Shown piece after piece: positions 6,727 through 13,063 of a stretch of DNA of 13,063 nucleotides. Below the pieces are notes generated by a model, which saw only the letters and a list, made by a program, of their open reading frames with translations, was not told the DNA's origin and made no database searches. Where the stretch lies: the NCBI GenBank assembly GCA_009704515.1, contig WLDZ01000015.1, positions 1 to 13,063 of the forward strand. Direction: 5' to 3'. This DNA comes from Actinomycetota bacterium. Its GTDB lineage: Bacteria; Actinomycetota; Actinomycetes; Nanopelagicales; Nanopelagicaceae. Position 1 is the stretch's first letter; each line of letters starts with the position of its first letter. A program made the position numbers and the translations under genes.

Positions 6727-9009
6727 TTAGTACTCAATCGCGATCGAGTGATGGCGACGATTACGCACCAATGCACCGATGATTGCGATTGTTGCTAGTG
6801 CGCAGATGATTGCAATCTTCCAGCTCTCATCATTGAGTGAGAACTCAACGATTGCAGGAGTTACAAGTAATCCGACGAGGTTCATAACCTTAAGCAATGG
6901 GTTGATTGCAGGACCTGCTGTGTCCTTAAACGGATCACCAACAGTGTCGCCGACAACAGTTGCAGCGTGAGCTTCAGAGCCCTTGCCACCGTAGTTGCCA
7001 TCTTCAACCATCTTCTTTGCGTTATCCCAAGCTCCACCAGAGTTGGAGAGGAAGACCGCCATCAAAGTACCTGTGCCGATTGCACCAGCAAGGAATGCAC
7101 CGAGTGCGCCAACGCCGAGACCGAAGCCAACTGCGATTGGTGCCATCACTGCAAGGATTCCTGGTGTAGCAAGTTCACGGAGTGAGTCGCGAGTACAGAT
7201 ATCAACAACGCGACCGTAATCCGGCTTTTCTGTGTTGTTCATAATTCCTGGGTGATCGCGGAACTGCTTGCGAACTTCCACAACAACCGCACCAGCTGCG
7301 CGTGATACAGCATTGATTGCAAGTCCTGAGAAGAGGAATACAACTGATGCACCGATAATCAAACCAACCAAGTTACTTGGTGATGCAACGTCGATAACGC
7401 CTGTGTACTGAAGATCAACGTTTGTTGCGCCAACCTTCTTAACTGCTTCCTTGATTGCATCGGTAAATGCACCGAAGAGCGCAGTTGCTGCAAGTACTGC
7501 AGTTGCAATTGCGATTCCCTTGGTGATTGCCTTTGTTGTGTTACCAACAGCATCAAGTGATGTAAGAATCTGGGCTGATTCGCCCTTAACATCGCCTGAC
7601 ATTTCAGCGATACCTTGTGCGTTATCTGAAATCGGTCCGAATGTATCCATCGCAACGATTACACCAACAGTTGTAAGCAAACCTGTTCCAGCCAATGCGA
7701 TTGCAAAGAGTGAGAGAACAACAGATCCGCCACCGAGCATAAATGCGCCGAAGACAGCTGATGCGATAAGGAGTGCTGAGTAAACGGCTGACTCAAAGCC
7801 CACTGAGATACCTGCAAGAAGTACTGTCGCTGCACCTGTCTGTGAGGCTGATGAAACATCGTTTACTGGACGCTTTCCAACTTCAGTAAAGAAGCCGGTA
7901 AGTACCTGAATAGCAGCAGCAAGAACGATTCCGATGATAACTGCGCTGAGAGCGAAGATACGTGGGTTGATATCAGCTGATGCATCTGCAACTTCTTGTG
8001 AGACGTTTGTAAGAAGATCAAAACGGCTTGGTAGATAAGTAAATGTAGCGAGCGCAGTAAGTCCTGCTGAAATCAACGCCGACATGAAGAATGAGCGGTT
8101 AATCGCAGTCATTGCTGACTTATCTGTTGAGCGAAGACGCGTTGCAAAGATACCGATTACAGCTGTGACGATACCGATTGCTGGAACGATTAGTGGGTAG
8201 ATAAGACCAGCATCACCGAATGCTGCCTTTCCGAGAATCAAAGCTGCAACAAGTGTTACTGCATATGATTCGAAGAGATCTGCTGCCATACCAGCACAGT
8301 CACCAACATTGTCACCGACGTTATCTGCAATTGTTGCAGCGTTACGTGGGTCATCTTCTGGAATATTCTTTTCAACTTTACCAACAAGGTCTGCTCCGAC
8401 ATCTGCAGCCTTCGTAAAGATTCCGCCACCAACGCGCATAAACATCGCGAGCATTGCAGCACCGAAACCGAAACCTTCAAGAACAACTGGTGCATCTTGA
8501 CGGAAGATAATTACAACAAGTGCGGCACCCAAAAGTCCGAGACCAACTGTTGTCATACCTACTACGCCACCGGTACGGAATGCGATTTGAACCGCGAGTG
8601 TTCCGTCCTTCTGGCGAGCAGCTTCTGCAACGCGGACATTTGCGCGTACTGCAAGCCACATACCGTTATATCCAACAAGGGCAGAGAAACCTGCGCCAAG
8701 AAGGAAGAAGATTGAGCGGCCGATGCGCAATGACATGGTGTCGGCTGGTAGAGCTAGGAGAAGGAAGAAAACGATTCCAACAAACCAAGAGAGTGTGCGG
8801 AACTGGCGGTGGAGATATGCAGCTGCGCCTTCTTGAACCGCAGCGGCGATCTCGCGCATCTTCTCTGTTCCTTCGCCTTGGGCGAGGACTTGAGCGCGCA
8901 AGGCAAGTGCGATGCCGAGGGCAACGAGTGCGACCGCCAAAACTAGAAATGTGATGTTCAGGTTCTTACCGGTGACTTCCACCAGTGAAAGAGCAGTTGA
9001 TGCTCGCAT
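6727..9009 (-). CDS. hppA: K+-independent proton-translocating membrane pyrophosphatase
   Basis: A 760-residue integral membrane protein of about 16 helices that couples hydrolysis of pyrophosphate to proton export. The substrate-site signatures are intact: DVGADLVGKVE at 203-213, DDPRN at 219-223, DNVGDNVGD at 229-237 and the distal GDTVGDPFKDTAGPA at 687-701. The subtype marker GNTTKA (489-494) has Lys at 493 where K+-dependent enzymes have Ala, which classifies it as the K+-independent H+ pump by the established family rule. By removing PPi from DNA, RNA and aminoacyl-tRNA synthesis and saving the energy as a proton gradient, it suits a slow-growing oligotroph. The ATG is supported by a strong Shine-Dalgarno, GGAGGAG, 4 bases upstream. 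A 127-base gap with promoter-like and inverted-repeat elements precedes it, and topA follows closely, so hppA probably heads a transcript with topA. Confidence 0.97.
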   Translation of the reverse strand: MRASTALSLVEVTGKNLNITFLVLAVALVALGIALALRAQVLAQGEGTEKMREIAAAVQEGAAAYLHRQFRTLSWFVGIVFFLLLALPADTMSLRIGRSIFFLLGAGFSALVGYNGMWLAVRANVRVAEAARQKDGTLAVQIAFRTGGVVGMTTVGLGLLGAALVVIIFRQDAPVVLEGFGFGAAMLAMFMRVGGGIFTKAADVGADLVGKVEKNIPEDDPRNAATIADNVGDNVGDCAGMAADLFESYAVTLVAALILGKAAFGDAGLIYPLIVPAIGIVTAVIGIFATRLRSTDKSAMTAINRSFFMSALISAGLTALATFTYLPSRFDLLTNVSQEVADASADINPRIFALSAVIIGIVLAAAIQVLTGFFTEVGKRPVNDVSSASQTGAATVLLAGISVGFESAVYSALLIASAVFGAFMLGGGSVVLSLFAIALAGTGLLTTVGVIVAMDTFGPISDNAQGIAEMSGDVKGESAQILTSLDAVGNTTKAITKGIAIATAVLAATALFGAFTDAIKEAVKKVGATNVDLQYTGVIDVASPSNLVGLIIGASVVFLFSGLAINAVSRAAGAVVVEVRKQFRDHPGIMNNTEKPDYGRVVDICTRDSLRELATPGILAVMAPIAVGFGLGVGALGAFLAGAIGTGTLMAVFLSNSGGAWDNAKKMVEDGNYGGKGSEAHAATVVGDTVGDPFKDTAGPAINPLLKVMNLVGLLVTPAIVEFSLNDESWKIAIICALATIAIIGALVRNRRHHSIAIEY

Positions 9010-9013
9010 GTGT

Positions 9014-9020
9014 CTCCTCC
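9014..9020 (-). promoter_or_regulatory. Strong Shine-Dalgarno of hppA
   Basis: GGAGGAG on the minus strand, 4 bases before the ATG at 9009. It is the only strong ribosome binding site before any gene start in the window, and it fixes the hppA start. A short CTCC-AAC-GGAG complementarity (minus strand) directly upstream could partly mask it. Confidence 0.85.
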
Positions 9021-9034
9021 GTTGGAGATTCAGG

Positions 9035-9060
9035 GCGCCCCAAAGCTTAGGTAGGGGCGC
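9035..9060. repeat. Perfect 7-bp inverted repeat in the hppA leader
   Basis: GCGCCCC (9035-9041) and GGGGCGC (9054-9060) are exact reverse complements separated by 12 bases. In the hppA transcript this makes a GC-rich 7-bp stem (hairpin B) whose base lies 26 bases before the ATG. No U-tract follows, so it is not an intrinsic terminator. It may be a leader RNA structure or a dimeric protein-binding site. A third copy of the core, GGGGCG, is at 9067-9072. Confidence 0.7.
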
Positions 9061-9072
9061 GAAGCTGGGGCG
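9036..9072 (-). promoter_or_regulatory. Alternative, competing hairpin in the hppA leader
   Basis: In minus-strand RNA, CGCCCCAGCTT (from 9072 to 9062) can pair with AAGCT-TT-GGGGCG (from 9048 to 9036): 11 base pairs with a 2-base bulge and a 13-base loop. It uses the same GGGGCG strand as the 7-bp hairpin at 9035-9060, so only one of the two can form at a time. If transcription starts about 7 bases after the TAGACT box, most of the CGCCCC arm would be missing and this fold would form only on longer transcripts. A regulatory role is inference. Confidence 0.4.
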
Positions 9073-9102
9073 AGTCTACATATACATATCTATTAGGTGT
9101 AA
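9073..9102 (-). promoter_or_regulatory. Putative hppA promoter
   Basis: The minus strand has TTACAC (9097-9102) as a fair -35, an 18-base AT-rich spacer and TAGACT (9073-9078) as -10. The same TAGACTC word occurs before the tmk fusion. The predicted start near 9066 would give a leader of about 57 bases that includes the 7-bp inverted repeat and the Shine-Dalgarno. The bases between -10 and the start are GC-rich (CGCCCC). Confidence 0.45.
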
Positions 9103-9133
9103 AAAACCCTCAGAAAAGTTGGCATTGTGAGAA
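9101..9133 (-). terminator. Weak intrinsic terminator after the alpha-glucosidase gene
   Basis: Just past the aglA stop, minus-strand RNA can pair TTCTCA (9128-9133) with TGAGGG (9107-9112), a 6-bp stem with two G-U pairs and a 15-base loop, followed by six U (9101-9106). The U-run is convincing and the stem is weak, so some read-through into hppA is likely. Confidence 0.4.
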
Positions 9134-9136
9134 GAA

Positions 9137-10822
9137 CTACTGCGCCTTGAGCCAGACCGTAGTCGCTGGGGGTAGGTCATTGCCGGTGGTCATAACCCCA
9201 TGAACCAAGAAGATCCCCGCTGGTGCGAGTGGCCCGGATGAGTGGAGGATTTCGCCGACGCCAGAGAAGTTGTAGTGGTTGCGTCCAAAGTTGGTGATGC
9301 AGTGCCAGCCATTAGGGCGCGAGAAGTGAAGAACATTGGCATCTCCAGTTGCGTGCCAAGTTAACTCCTCCGATGCAATCAGCCCTTTACGAAGTTTGAG
9401 AGCTTTACGGAAGATTTCAAGTGGTGATGTTGCAACGCCGCTTAGCGCTTCTACTGATTGAGCTGCGAACCAATTTGGTTGTGGCAAATGCGCACTGCCT
9501 GTACCAAAACCAAATGATGGTCCGCCACTTGTCCACGGCAGAGGAACACGACAACCATCGCGGCCTTTATCAACTTTGTGATTCCGTAAATATTGTGGAT
9601 CTTGAATTTGATCTTCTGGAATATCTAGAACTTCTTGCAGACCTAGTTCTTCACCTTGGTAGATATAGGTGCAACCAGGTAGCGCCATGATTAACATTGA
9701 AGCAGCTAGCGCTGATTGCAAACCTAATTTTTCGTCAATTGGATTAGTGGTTCCGCCAGAGTTCTTCCAGCGAATTCGATCTACTGTTGTAAGGAGACCG
9801 TATTTAGTTGCGGGTCGCATCTGGTCATGATTATTTAAACACCACGTTGAAGATGAACCTTGCGCTTTTGCAGCAGTTATTCCACGGTCGATCACAGTTT
9901 TGAATTCGTGGGCGTTGAAATTTGCTTCAAGGAGCTCAAAGTTAAATGCTTGTCCAAGTTCATCGGGACTTGCGTACTTTGCAAGGCGATCAGCAGGAAC
10001 ATAAGCCTCTGCAACTGCTACGCGAGGTGGGTTGTATTGGTTAAATAAGTGGCGCCATTCTTTATAAATTTCATGTACTTCATCGCGATCAAAGAGGATG
10101 TTGTCGCTAGGTTTGCGGTTAGTAAGATCTGGATATCGATCCTGGTCTTTTAACGGCTCAGACAAATCTTTCTTGAGTGCATGTGCCACATCGATACGGA
10201 ATCCATCTACTCCACGATCTGCCCAGAATTTAAGGGTTACTAAGAAATCATCTTCTACTTCGCGGTTATCCCAATTGAAATCTGGTTGTTCTGGCGCAAA
10301 TAAATGGCAGTACCACTGGTTATGTTTTCCGCCCATCGCTGATTCATGTGTCCACGCACTTGGTGCAAAGTGTGAGGGCCAATTAGTTGGTGGTAATTCT
10401 CCATTAGCGCCTTTGCCTTCGCGGAAAATGTAACGGTTGCGAGCAGCAGACCCTGGTTCACTATTGATTGCTTCGATAAACCATTTATGTCGATTGGAAG
10501 AGTGATTAGGAACAATATCTACAAATACTCTGATGCCCACATCATGTAACTTTGTGAGCATCTCATCAAAGTCACTTAGGGATCCAAGTAGTGGATCTAC
10601 ATCGCGATAATCATCAACATCGTAACCGCCGTCGGCTAACGCAGATGGATAGAACGGTGATAACCAGACTGCATCGATATTTAAGGAGGATAGGTAATCA
10701 ATCTTTGAAATAACACCTTTGAGATCGCCAATTCCGTCGCCATTAGAATCTTTAAATGAGCGCGGATAAATCTGATAGATAACGGCTTGACGCCACCAAT
10801 CTTTATCGAGGGTAAGCGTCAC
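9137..10822 (-). CDS. aglA: GH13 alpha-glucosidase (oligo-glucosidase type)
   Basis: A 561-residue cytoplasmic glycoside hydrolase, without signal peptide, that would release glucose from imported alpha-glucosides. Family GH13 regions are all present: DIVPNHSS at 102-109 (region I), GFRIDVAH at 207-214 with nucleophile D211 (II), AEAY with acid/base E272 (III), NNHD with D333 (IV), and QPDFN at 179-183, the region V form of the oligo-1,6-glucosidase/alpha-glucosidase branch. A calcium-loop-like DSNGDGIGD is at 25-33. Val follows the nucleophile, a feature tied to alpha-1,6 activity in yeast isomaltase, but actinobacterial maltases share it, so linkage preference cannot be fixed. A trehalose- or sucrose-active relative is the main alternative. 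The likely start is GTG at 10822; a nearby upstream ATG is out of frame and hits a stop. The gene diverges from the LacI-type regulator and lies beside sugar permeases. The symbol aglA is given by function and context. Confidence 0.9.
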   Translation of the reverse strand: MTLTLDKDWWRQAVIYQIYPRSFKDSNGDGIGDLKGVISKIDYLSSLNIDAVWLSPFYPSALADGGYDVDDYRDVDPLLGSLSDFDEMLTKLHDVGIRVFVDIVPNHSSNRHKWFIEAINSEPGSAARNRYIFREGKGANGELPPTNWPSHFAPSAWTHESAMGGKHNQWYCHLFAPEQPDFNWDNREVEDDFLVTLKFWADRGVDGFRIDVAHALKKDLSEPLKDQDRYPDLTNRKPSDNILFDRDEVHEIYKEWRHLFNQYNPPRVAVAEAYVPADRLAKYASPDELGQAFNFELLEANFNAHEFKTVIDRGITAAKAQGSSSTWCLNNHDQMRPATKYGLLTTVDRIRWKNSGGTTNPIDEKLGLQSALAASMLIMALPGCTYIYQGEELGLQEVLDIPEDQIQDPQYLRNHKVDKGRDGCRVPLPWTSGGPSFGFGTGSAHLPQPNWFAAQSVEALSGVATSPLEIFRKALKLRKGLIASEELTWHATGDANVLHFSRPNGWHCITNFGRNHYNFSGVGEILHSSGPLAPAGIFLVHGVMTTGNDLPPATTVWLKAQ

Positions 10823-10845
10823 AGGATTTCCATTCTTGGGTGGTC

Positions 10846-10873
10846 TTGATATTTGCAGTTTTTTGCATATCCT
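10846..10873 (+). promoter_or_regulatory. lacI-type regulator promoter with TTTGCA repeats in its spacer
   Basis: TTGATA (10846-10851), a 16-base spacer and TATCCT (10868-10873) make a good sigma-A-type promoter. The predicted start is near 10880, so the RNA would carry 2-3 bases or none before the ATG at 10883; no Shine-Dalgarno is present. The spacer is bounded by two TTTGCA copies, 10852-10857 and 10862-10867, one helical turn apart, which also form TGCA-N6-TGCA dyad symmetry. This is the best local candidate for an operator controlling the regulator itself and, in the 60-base divergent gap (10823-10882), the alpha-glucosidase. No confident aglA promoter was found on the other strand. Confidence 0.5.
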
Positions 10874-10882
10874 TTACATATT

Positions 10883-11887
10883 ATGTCAGGGATAGTTGAG
10901 ATTGCGAAGAGGGCAAAAGTCTCTCCCGCCACTGTTTCACGCGCACTTCGTGGCCTCCACCATGTAAATGAGAGAACTCGAAAAGCGGTAATTGAGGCTG
11001 CTCAGCATTATGACTACCCGATTCGACCTGATCTCCTGCCCCGTAATGAAGGTGGGCGTACCAACACAATCGGTGTAATTGCGCCATTTATTTCGCGCTG
11101 GTACTTCTCTCAAGCGCTATCAGGAGTTGAGCAATCACTGCGTGAAGCTGGAATGGATCTGCTGCTCTACAACTTTGCTCAAGTCGATGCACGTCAGCGA
11201 ATTTTTCAGCAGAAGAAACTTGTTGGAAAAGTTGATGGCCTTATTGTTATTTCGCTTCCACCAACCGAGAAAGAGTTTCAGTCGATTCTAGGTCTCGGTA
11301 TACCTGTTGCATTGTTAGGTGTTCCCGACACTCGCTGTTCCAGCGTTTCAATTGACGATGTTGCTGGGGCAGAACTTGCGACCGAACATCTGGTTGCTAT
11401 GGGTCATCGTGATATTGCAATTATGGTGGGACAAGATGAACTCTTCTTTGAGTTTAAGGTTTCATCACAGCGGCGTGAGGGTTTTCTCAATGTATTAGCG
11501 CGCCACAATATTTCATTTAATCCCAACTTTGAACTTATTGCTGATTTTGATAGCAACACTGCAGAACATGCCATGACTGAATTTCTTCGCCGTAAGAAGT
11601 TACCGACTGCGATTTTCTGTGAATCAGATGAGATGGCCTTTGGTGTGATGCGTGCCTTAAAGAAGAAGGGTTTGCGTGTTCCGGAAGATATGTCGGTGAT
11701 TGGCTATGACAATCACGAATTTGCGGATGTGGTTGGGCTTACGACTGTTGCACAGCCTGTGCAGTTTTTAGGTCAGCTTGTTGCATCGCAAATCATGGCA
11801 AATATCGAAAAGCCTGCCGGTAAAGTTTCGCAGATGCGCGTACCAACAGCGCTAGAAATTAGAAGTTCTGTCTTGGATATTTCTTAA
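10883..11887 (+). CDS. LacI-family transcriptional regulator of the alpha-glucoside locus
   Basis: A 334-residue LacI/GalR-type repressor. The N-terminal helix-turn-helix reads IVEIAKRAKVSPATVSRALRG (4-24) and the rest is a periplasmic-binding-protein-like sugar sensor: NTIGVIAPF at 61-69, VDGLIV at 117-122, SIDDVAGAELATEHL at 156-170, GHRDIA at 174-179 and SVIGYDNHEFADV at 271-283. The start used is ATG 10883, because the HTH begins right after it; a TTG 30 bases upstream would add ten residues with no family match and would lie inside the promoter. The hinge (46-58) is odd: it reads PIRPDLLPRNEGG, with Arg or Asn where the minor-groove Leu normally sits. The only plus-strand gene in the window, it runs convergently into the permease gene with 13 bases between them and diverges from aglA. 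The likely ligand is an alpha-glucoside or a derived sugar; this is inference from context. Confidence 0.93.
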   Translation: MSGIVEIAKRAKVSPATVSRALRGLHHVNERTRKAVIEAAQHYDYPIRPDLLPRNEGGRTNTIGVIAPFISRWYFSQALSGVEQSLREAGMDLLLYNFAQVDARQRIFQQKKLVGKVDGLIVISLPPTEKEFQSILGLGIPVALLGVPDTRCSSVSIDDVAGAELATEHLVAMGHRDIAIMVGQDELFFEFKVSSQRREGFLNVLARHNISFNPNFELIADFDSNTAEHAMTEFLRRKKLPTAIFCESDEMAFGVMRALKKKGLRVPEDMSVIGYDNHEFADVVGLTTVAQPVQFLGQLVASQIMANIEKPAGKVSQMRVPTALEIRSSVLDIS

Positions 11888-11900
11888 CAAGCTTGCATTA

Positions 11901-12764
11901 TTACTTAACAGCGCCTGCTGTAAGTCCGCGAACAAAGTAGCGCTGTAATGTGAAGAAGACCAACAATGGGATAGCAAGGCTGATAAATGATCCTGCAGCT
12001 ACTTGTTGCCAACCTTCACCGTATGTTCCAAGTAATGAAAGTAGTGTGTAAGTCAGTACTGGGCGCTCGTTTCCGATGAAGACGAATGCGATCAAATAAT
12101 CATTCCAGACCCATAAGAATTGGAATATTGCAAAGGATGCTAGCGCTGGTACTGATACCGGCAAGACTAAACGCCAGAAGATAGTGAAGTTAGATGCACC
12201 ATCCATGCGAGCCGCTTCGATTAAAGCCATAGGGATTGTCGCCATATAGTTTCGTAAAATATAGATTGCTAGCGGCATCGCGAAGGCAGAGTGCACAAAC
12301 CATGCTGCTGCATACTGCCCCGATATCTCTATCCCTGTCTTTTCGGTAAATGAGATGAACATCTTTAGTACAGGAACTAGAGCGCCTTGTAGAGGAACTA
12401 CAAGAAGGCCGATAATTAATGCAAAGAAGAACTCTCGCCCTTTAAAGACAAGAAATGTAAAGCCAAACGCTGCATACGCCGCAAATAACAAAGGCAATAT
12501 CGTGGCTGGAATCGTGACGGCTAAAGATGAGATGAAGCTACGGCCGAGATCACTCTCTGAAAGTACTGAGGCGTAAGAGCCGAGCTCCCACCGCTGGCTT
12601 AAAGGATTGAGGATGACATCCCACCAACCCGAAGTCTGAGCTTCAGTGTTCTCGCGCACTGAGGTAACAAGTAATCCAATAGTTGGAATTAACCACAATC
12701 CAGCCAGGACCGTTAAAACTATAAATGAAATTCCGCCGGATTTTTTGCGCTTATTTATCTTCAT
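11901..12764 (-). CDS. aglG: ABC sugar transporter permease, MalG/AglG type
   Basis: A 287-residue inner-membrane permease of the carbohydrate uptake (CUT1) class with six predicted helices (about 12-34, 76-102, 113-135, 150-172, 203-225 and 257-276). The cytoplasmic loop that docks the ATPase is intact: EAARMDGA at 183-190, then RLVLP at 198-202. The C-terminus QRYFVRGLTAGAVK is typical of MalG-like proteins. It would pair with the upstream permease to move an alpha-glucoside delivered by a lipoprotein binding protein. Its ATG overlaps the stop of that permease gene by four bases (ATGA), implying translational coupling. No ATPase gene is in the window; a shared MsiK-type ATPase elsewhere is usual for actinobacterial CUT1 systems, though it could also lie beyond the edge. 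The agl naming rests on the adjacent alpha-glucosidase and regulator; substrate is not provable from the permease. Confidence 0.9.
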   Translation of the reverse strand: MKINKRKKSGGISFIVLTVLAGLWLIPTIGLLVTSVRENTEAQTSGWWDVILNPLSQRWELGSYASVLSESDLGRSFISSLAVTIPATILPLLFAAYAAFGFTFLVFKGREFFFALIIGLLVVPLQGALVPVLKMFISFTEKTGIEISGQYAAAWFVHSAFAMPLAIYILRNYMATIPMALIEAARMDGASNFTIFWRLVLPVSVPALASFAIFQFLWVWNDYLIAFVFIGNERPVLTYTLLSLLGTYGEGWQQVAAGSFISLAIPLLVFFTLQRYFVRGLTAGAVK

Positions 12765-13063
12765 CGTGCGCTCTCAGTCTTACGGTAGTGACGCACTTGA
12801 TAGATCATGACAGGAACAACAGCAAAGATAAGAATTACAACTGCCGCCATCGCCTTGCCTGTGTTGCCATAAATAAAGTATTCCAAGTAGAAAGTCTGGG
12901 CCAATACGGTGGTGTTGTAATTTCCGCCGGTCATCGCTAAGACAATATCGAATACCTTCATCGCACCAATCAACACGGTTATAAAGACTGCGACTGCAGT
13001 TGGCCAAATTTGAGGCAAGATAATCTTGAAGAAGATTTGTCCTGTGCTGGCACCGTCTACGCG
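12761..13063 (-). CDS. aglF: ABC sugar transporter permease, MalF/AglF type (partial, C-terminus only)
   Basis: Only the last 100 residues are in view; the open frame continues through the window edge without a start. The first residues read RVDGASTGQIFFKIILP, the second half of the EAA loop that contacts the ATPase. They are followed by a membrane helix (AVAVFITVLIGAMKVFDIVLAMTGG), the NTTVLAQTFYLEYF segment common to MalF-like permeases, a last helix (AMAAVVILIFAVVPVMIYQV) and a basic tail. It would form the heterodimeric pore with the downstream permease, whose start codon overlaps its stop as ATGA at 12761-12764. The apparent TTG start near 13018 is internal to the EAA loop and should not be used. 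Confidence 0.9.
   Translation of the reverse strand, partial: RVDGASTGQIFFKIILPQIWPTAVAVFITVLIGAMKVFDIVLAMTGGNYNTTVLAQTFYLEYFIYGNTGKAMAAVVILIFAVVPVMIYQVRHYRKTESAR

Noticed and set aside
8520..8954. Plus-strand open frame of 144 codons opposite hppA
   Set aside because: It lies wholly antisense to the clearly coding hppA and is Arg-rich low-complexity sequence of no recognisable family; frames of this kind arise from hppA codon bias.
10853..10882. Upstream TTG start giving a ten-residue longer LacI protein
   Set aside because: The extension has no family similarity, overlaps the -10 box, and the HTH begins directly after the ATG at 10883.
10823..10882. Classical CG-centred LacI-family operator
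   Set aside because: No palindrome centred on CG was found in the divergent gap; only TTTGCA repeats are present.
11888..11900. Possible bidirectional terminator between lacI and the permease gene
   Set aside because: The 13 bases hold only the AAGCTT palindrome; too short to form a terminator.
12761..13018. Complete 85-residue protein starting with TTG at 13018
   Set aside because: The frame is open to the window edge and the upstream codons encode RVDGAS..., part of the conserved permease EAA loop, so it is the tail of a longer protein.

Overview
The window looks like a piece of a chromosome from a small-genome, moderately low-GC free-living actinobacterium. The freshwater acI lineage (Nanopelagicales, Planktophila-type) is the best guess. 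Reasons: an actinobacterial-style DNA topoisomerase I without zinc fingers and with a Lys-rich tail; a thymidylate kinase fused behind a membrane transporter domain, an arrangement I know from Streptomyces; a K+-independent H+-pyrophosphatase; an alpha-glucosidase with an ABC sugar importer; very tight gene packing; and candidate -10 boxes placed for leaderless transcription. The taxon is inferred from gene content and style; no database was searched.

Layout: all genes except one are on the minus strand, so transcription runs from right to left. At the right edge are two ABC sugar permeases (the first cut by the window end), overlapping by four bases. A LacI-family regulator (10883-11887, plus strand) runs convergently into them and diverges from a GH13 alpha-glucosidase (9137-10822). 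Together these form a likely alpha-glucoside uptake and hydrolysis locus with its own regulator. A weak terminator and a structured leader separate it from a housekeeping block: hppA (proton-pumping pyrophosphatase), topA, a secreted beta-propeller/Ig-like protein of unknown role, the MFS-thymidylate kinase fusion, and the start of holB (clamp loader delta'), which is cut by the left window edge.

How the genes fit together: the permeases would import an alpha-glucoside (maltose, trehalose or isomaltose type) energised by an ATPase not in view, AglA would release glucose, and LacI would gate expression. The housekeeping block handles PPi recycling, supercoiling, dTTP synthesis and replication. 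The secreted protein is the odd member: it breaks a topA-tmk-holB neighbourhood that I recall from other Actinobacteria and appears to have its own promoter.

Most notable signals: three genes (tmk fusion, secreted protein, lacI) have a TANNNT -10 box placed so that transcription would begin at or within about three bases of the start codon; the hppA leader can fold into two mutually exclusive hairpins; and the LacI protein lacks the usual hinge-helix leucine, matching the absence of a CG-centred palindrome nearby. No tRNA, rRNA, CRISPR array, insertion sequence or phage gene was seen. No stretch over 300 bases lacks a gene.
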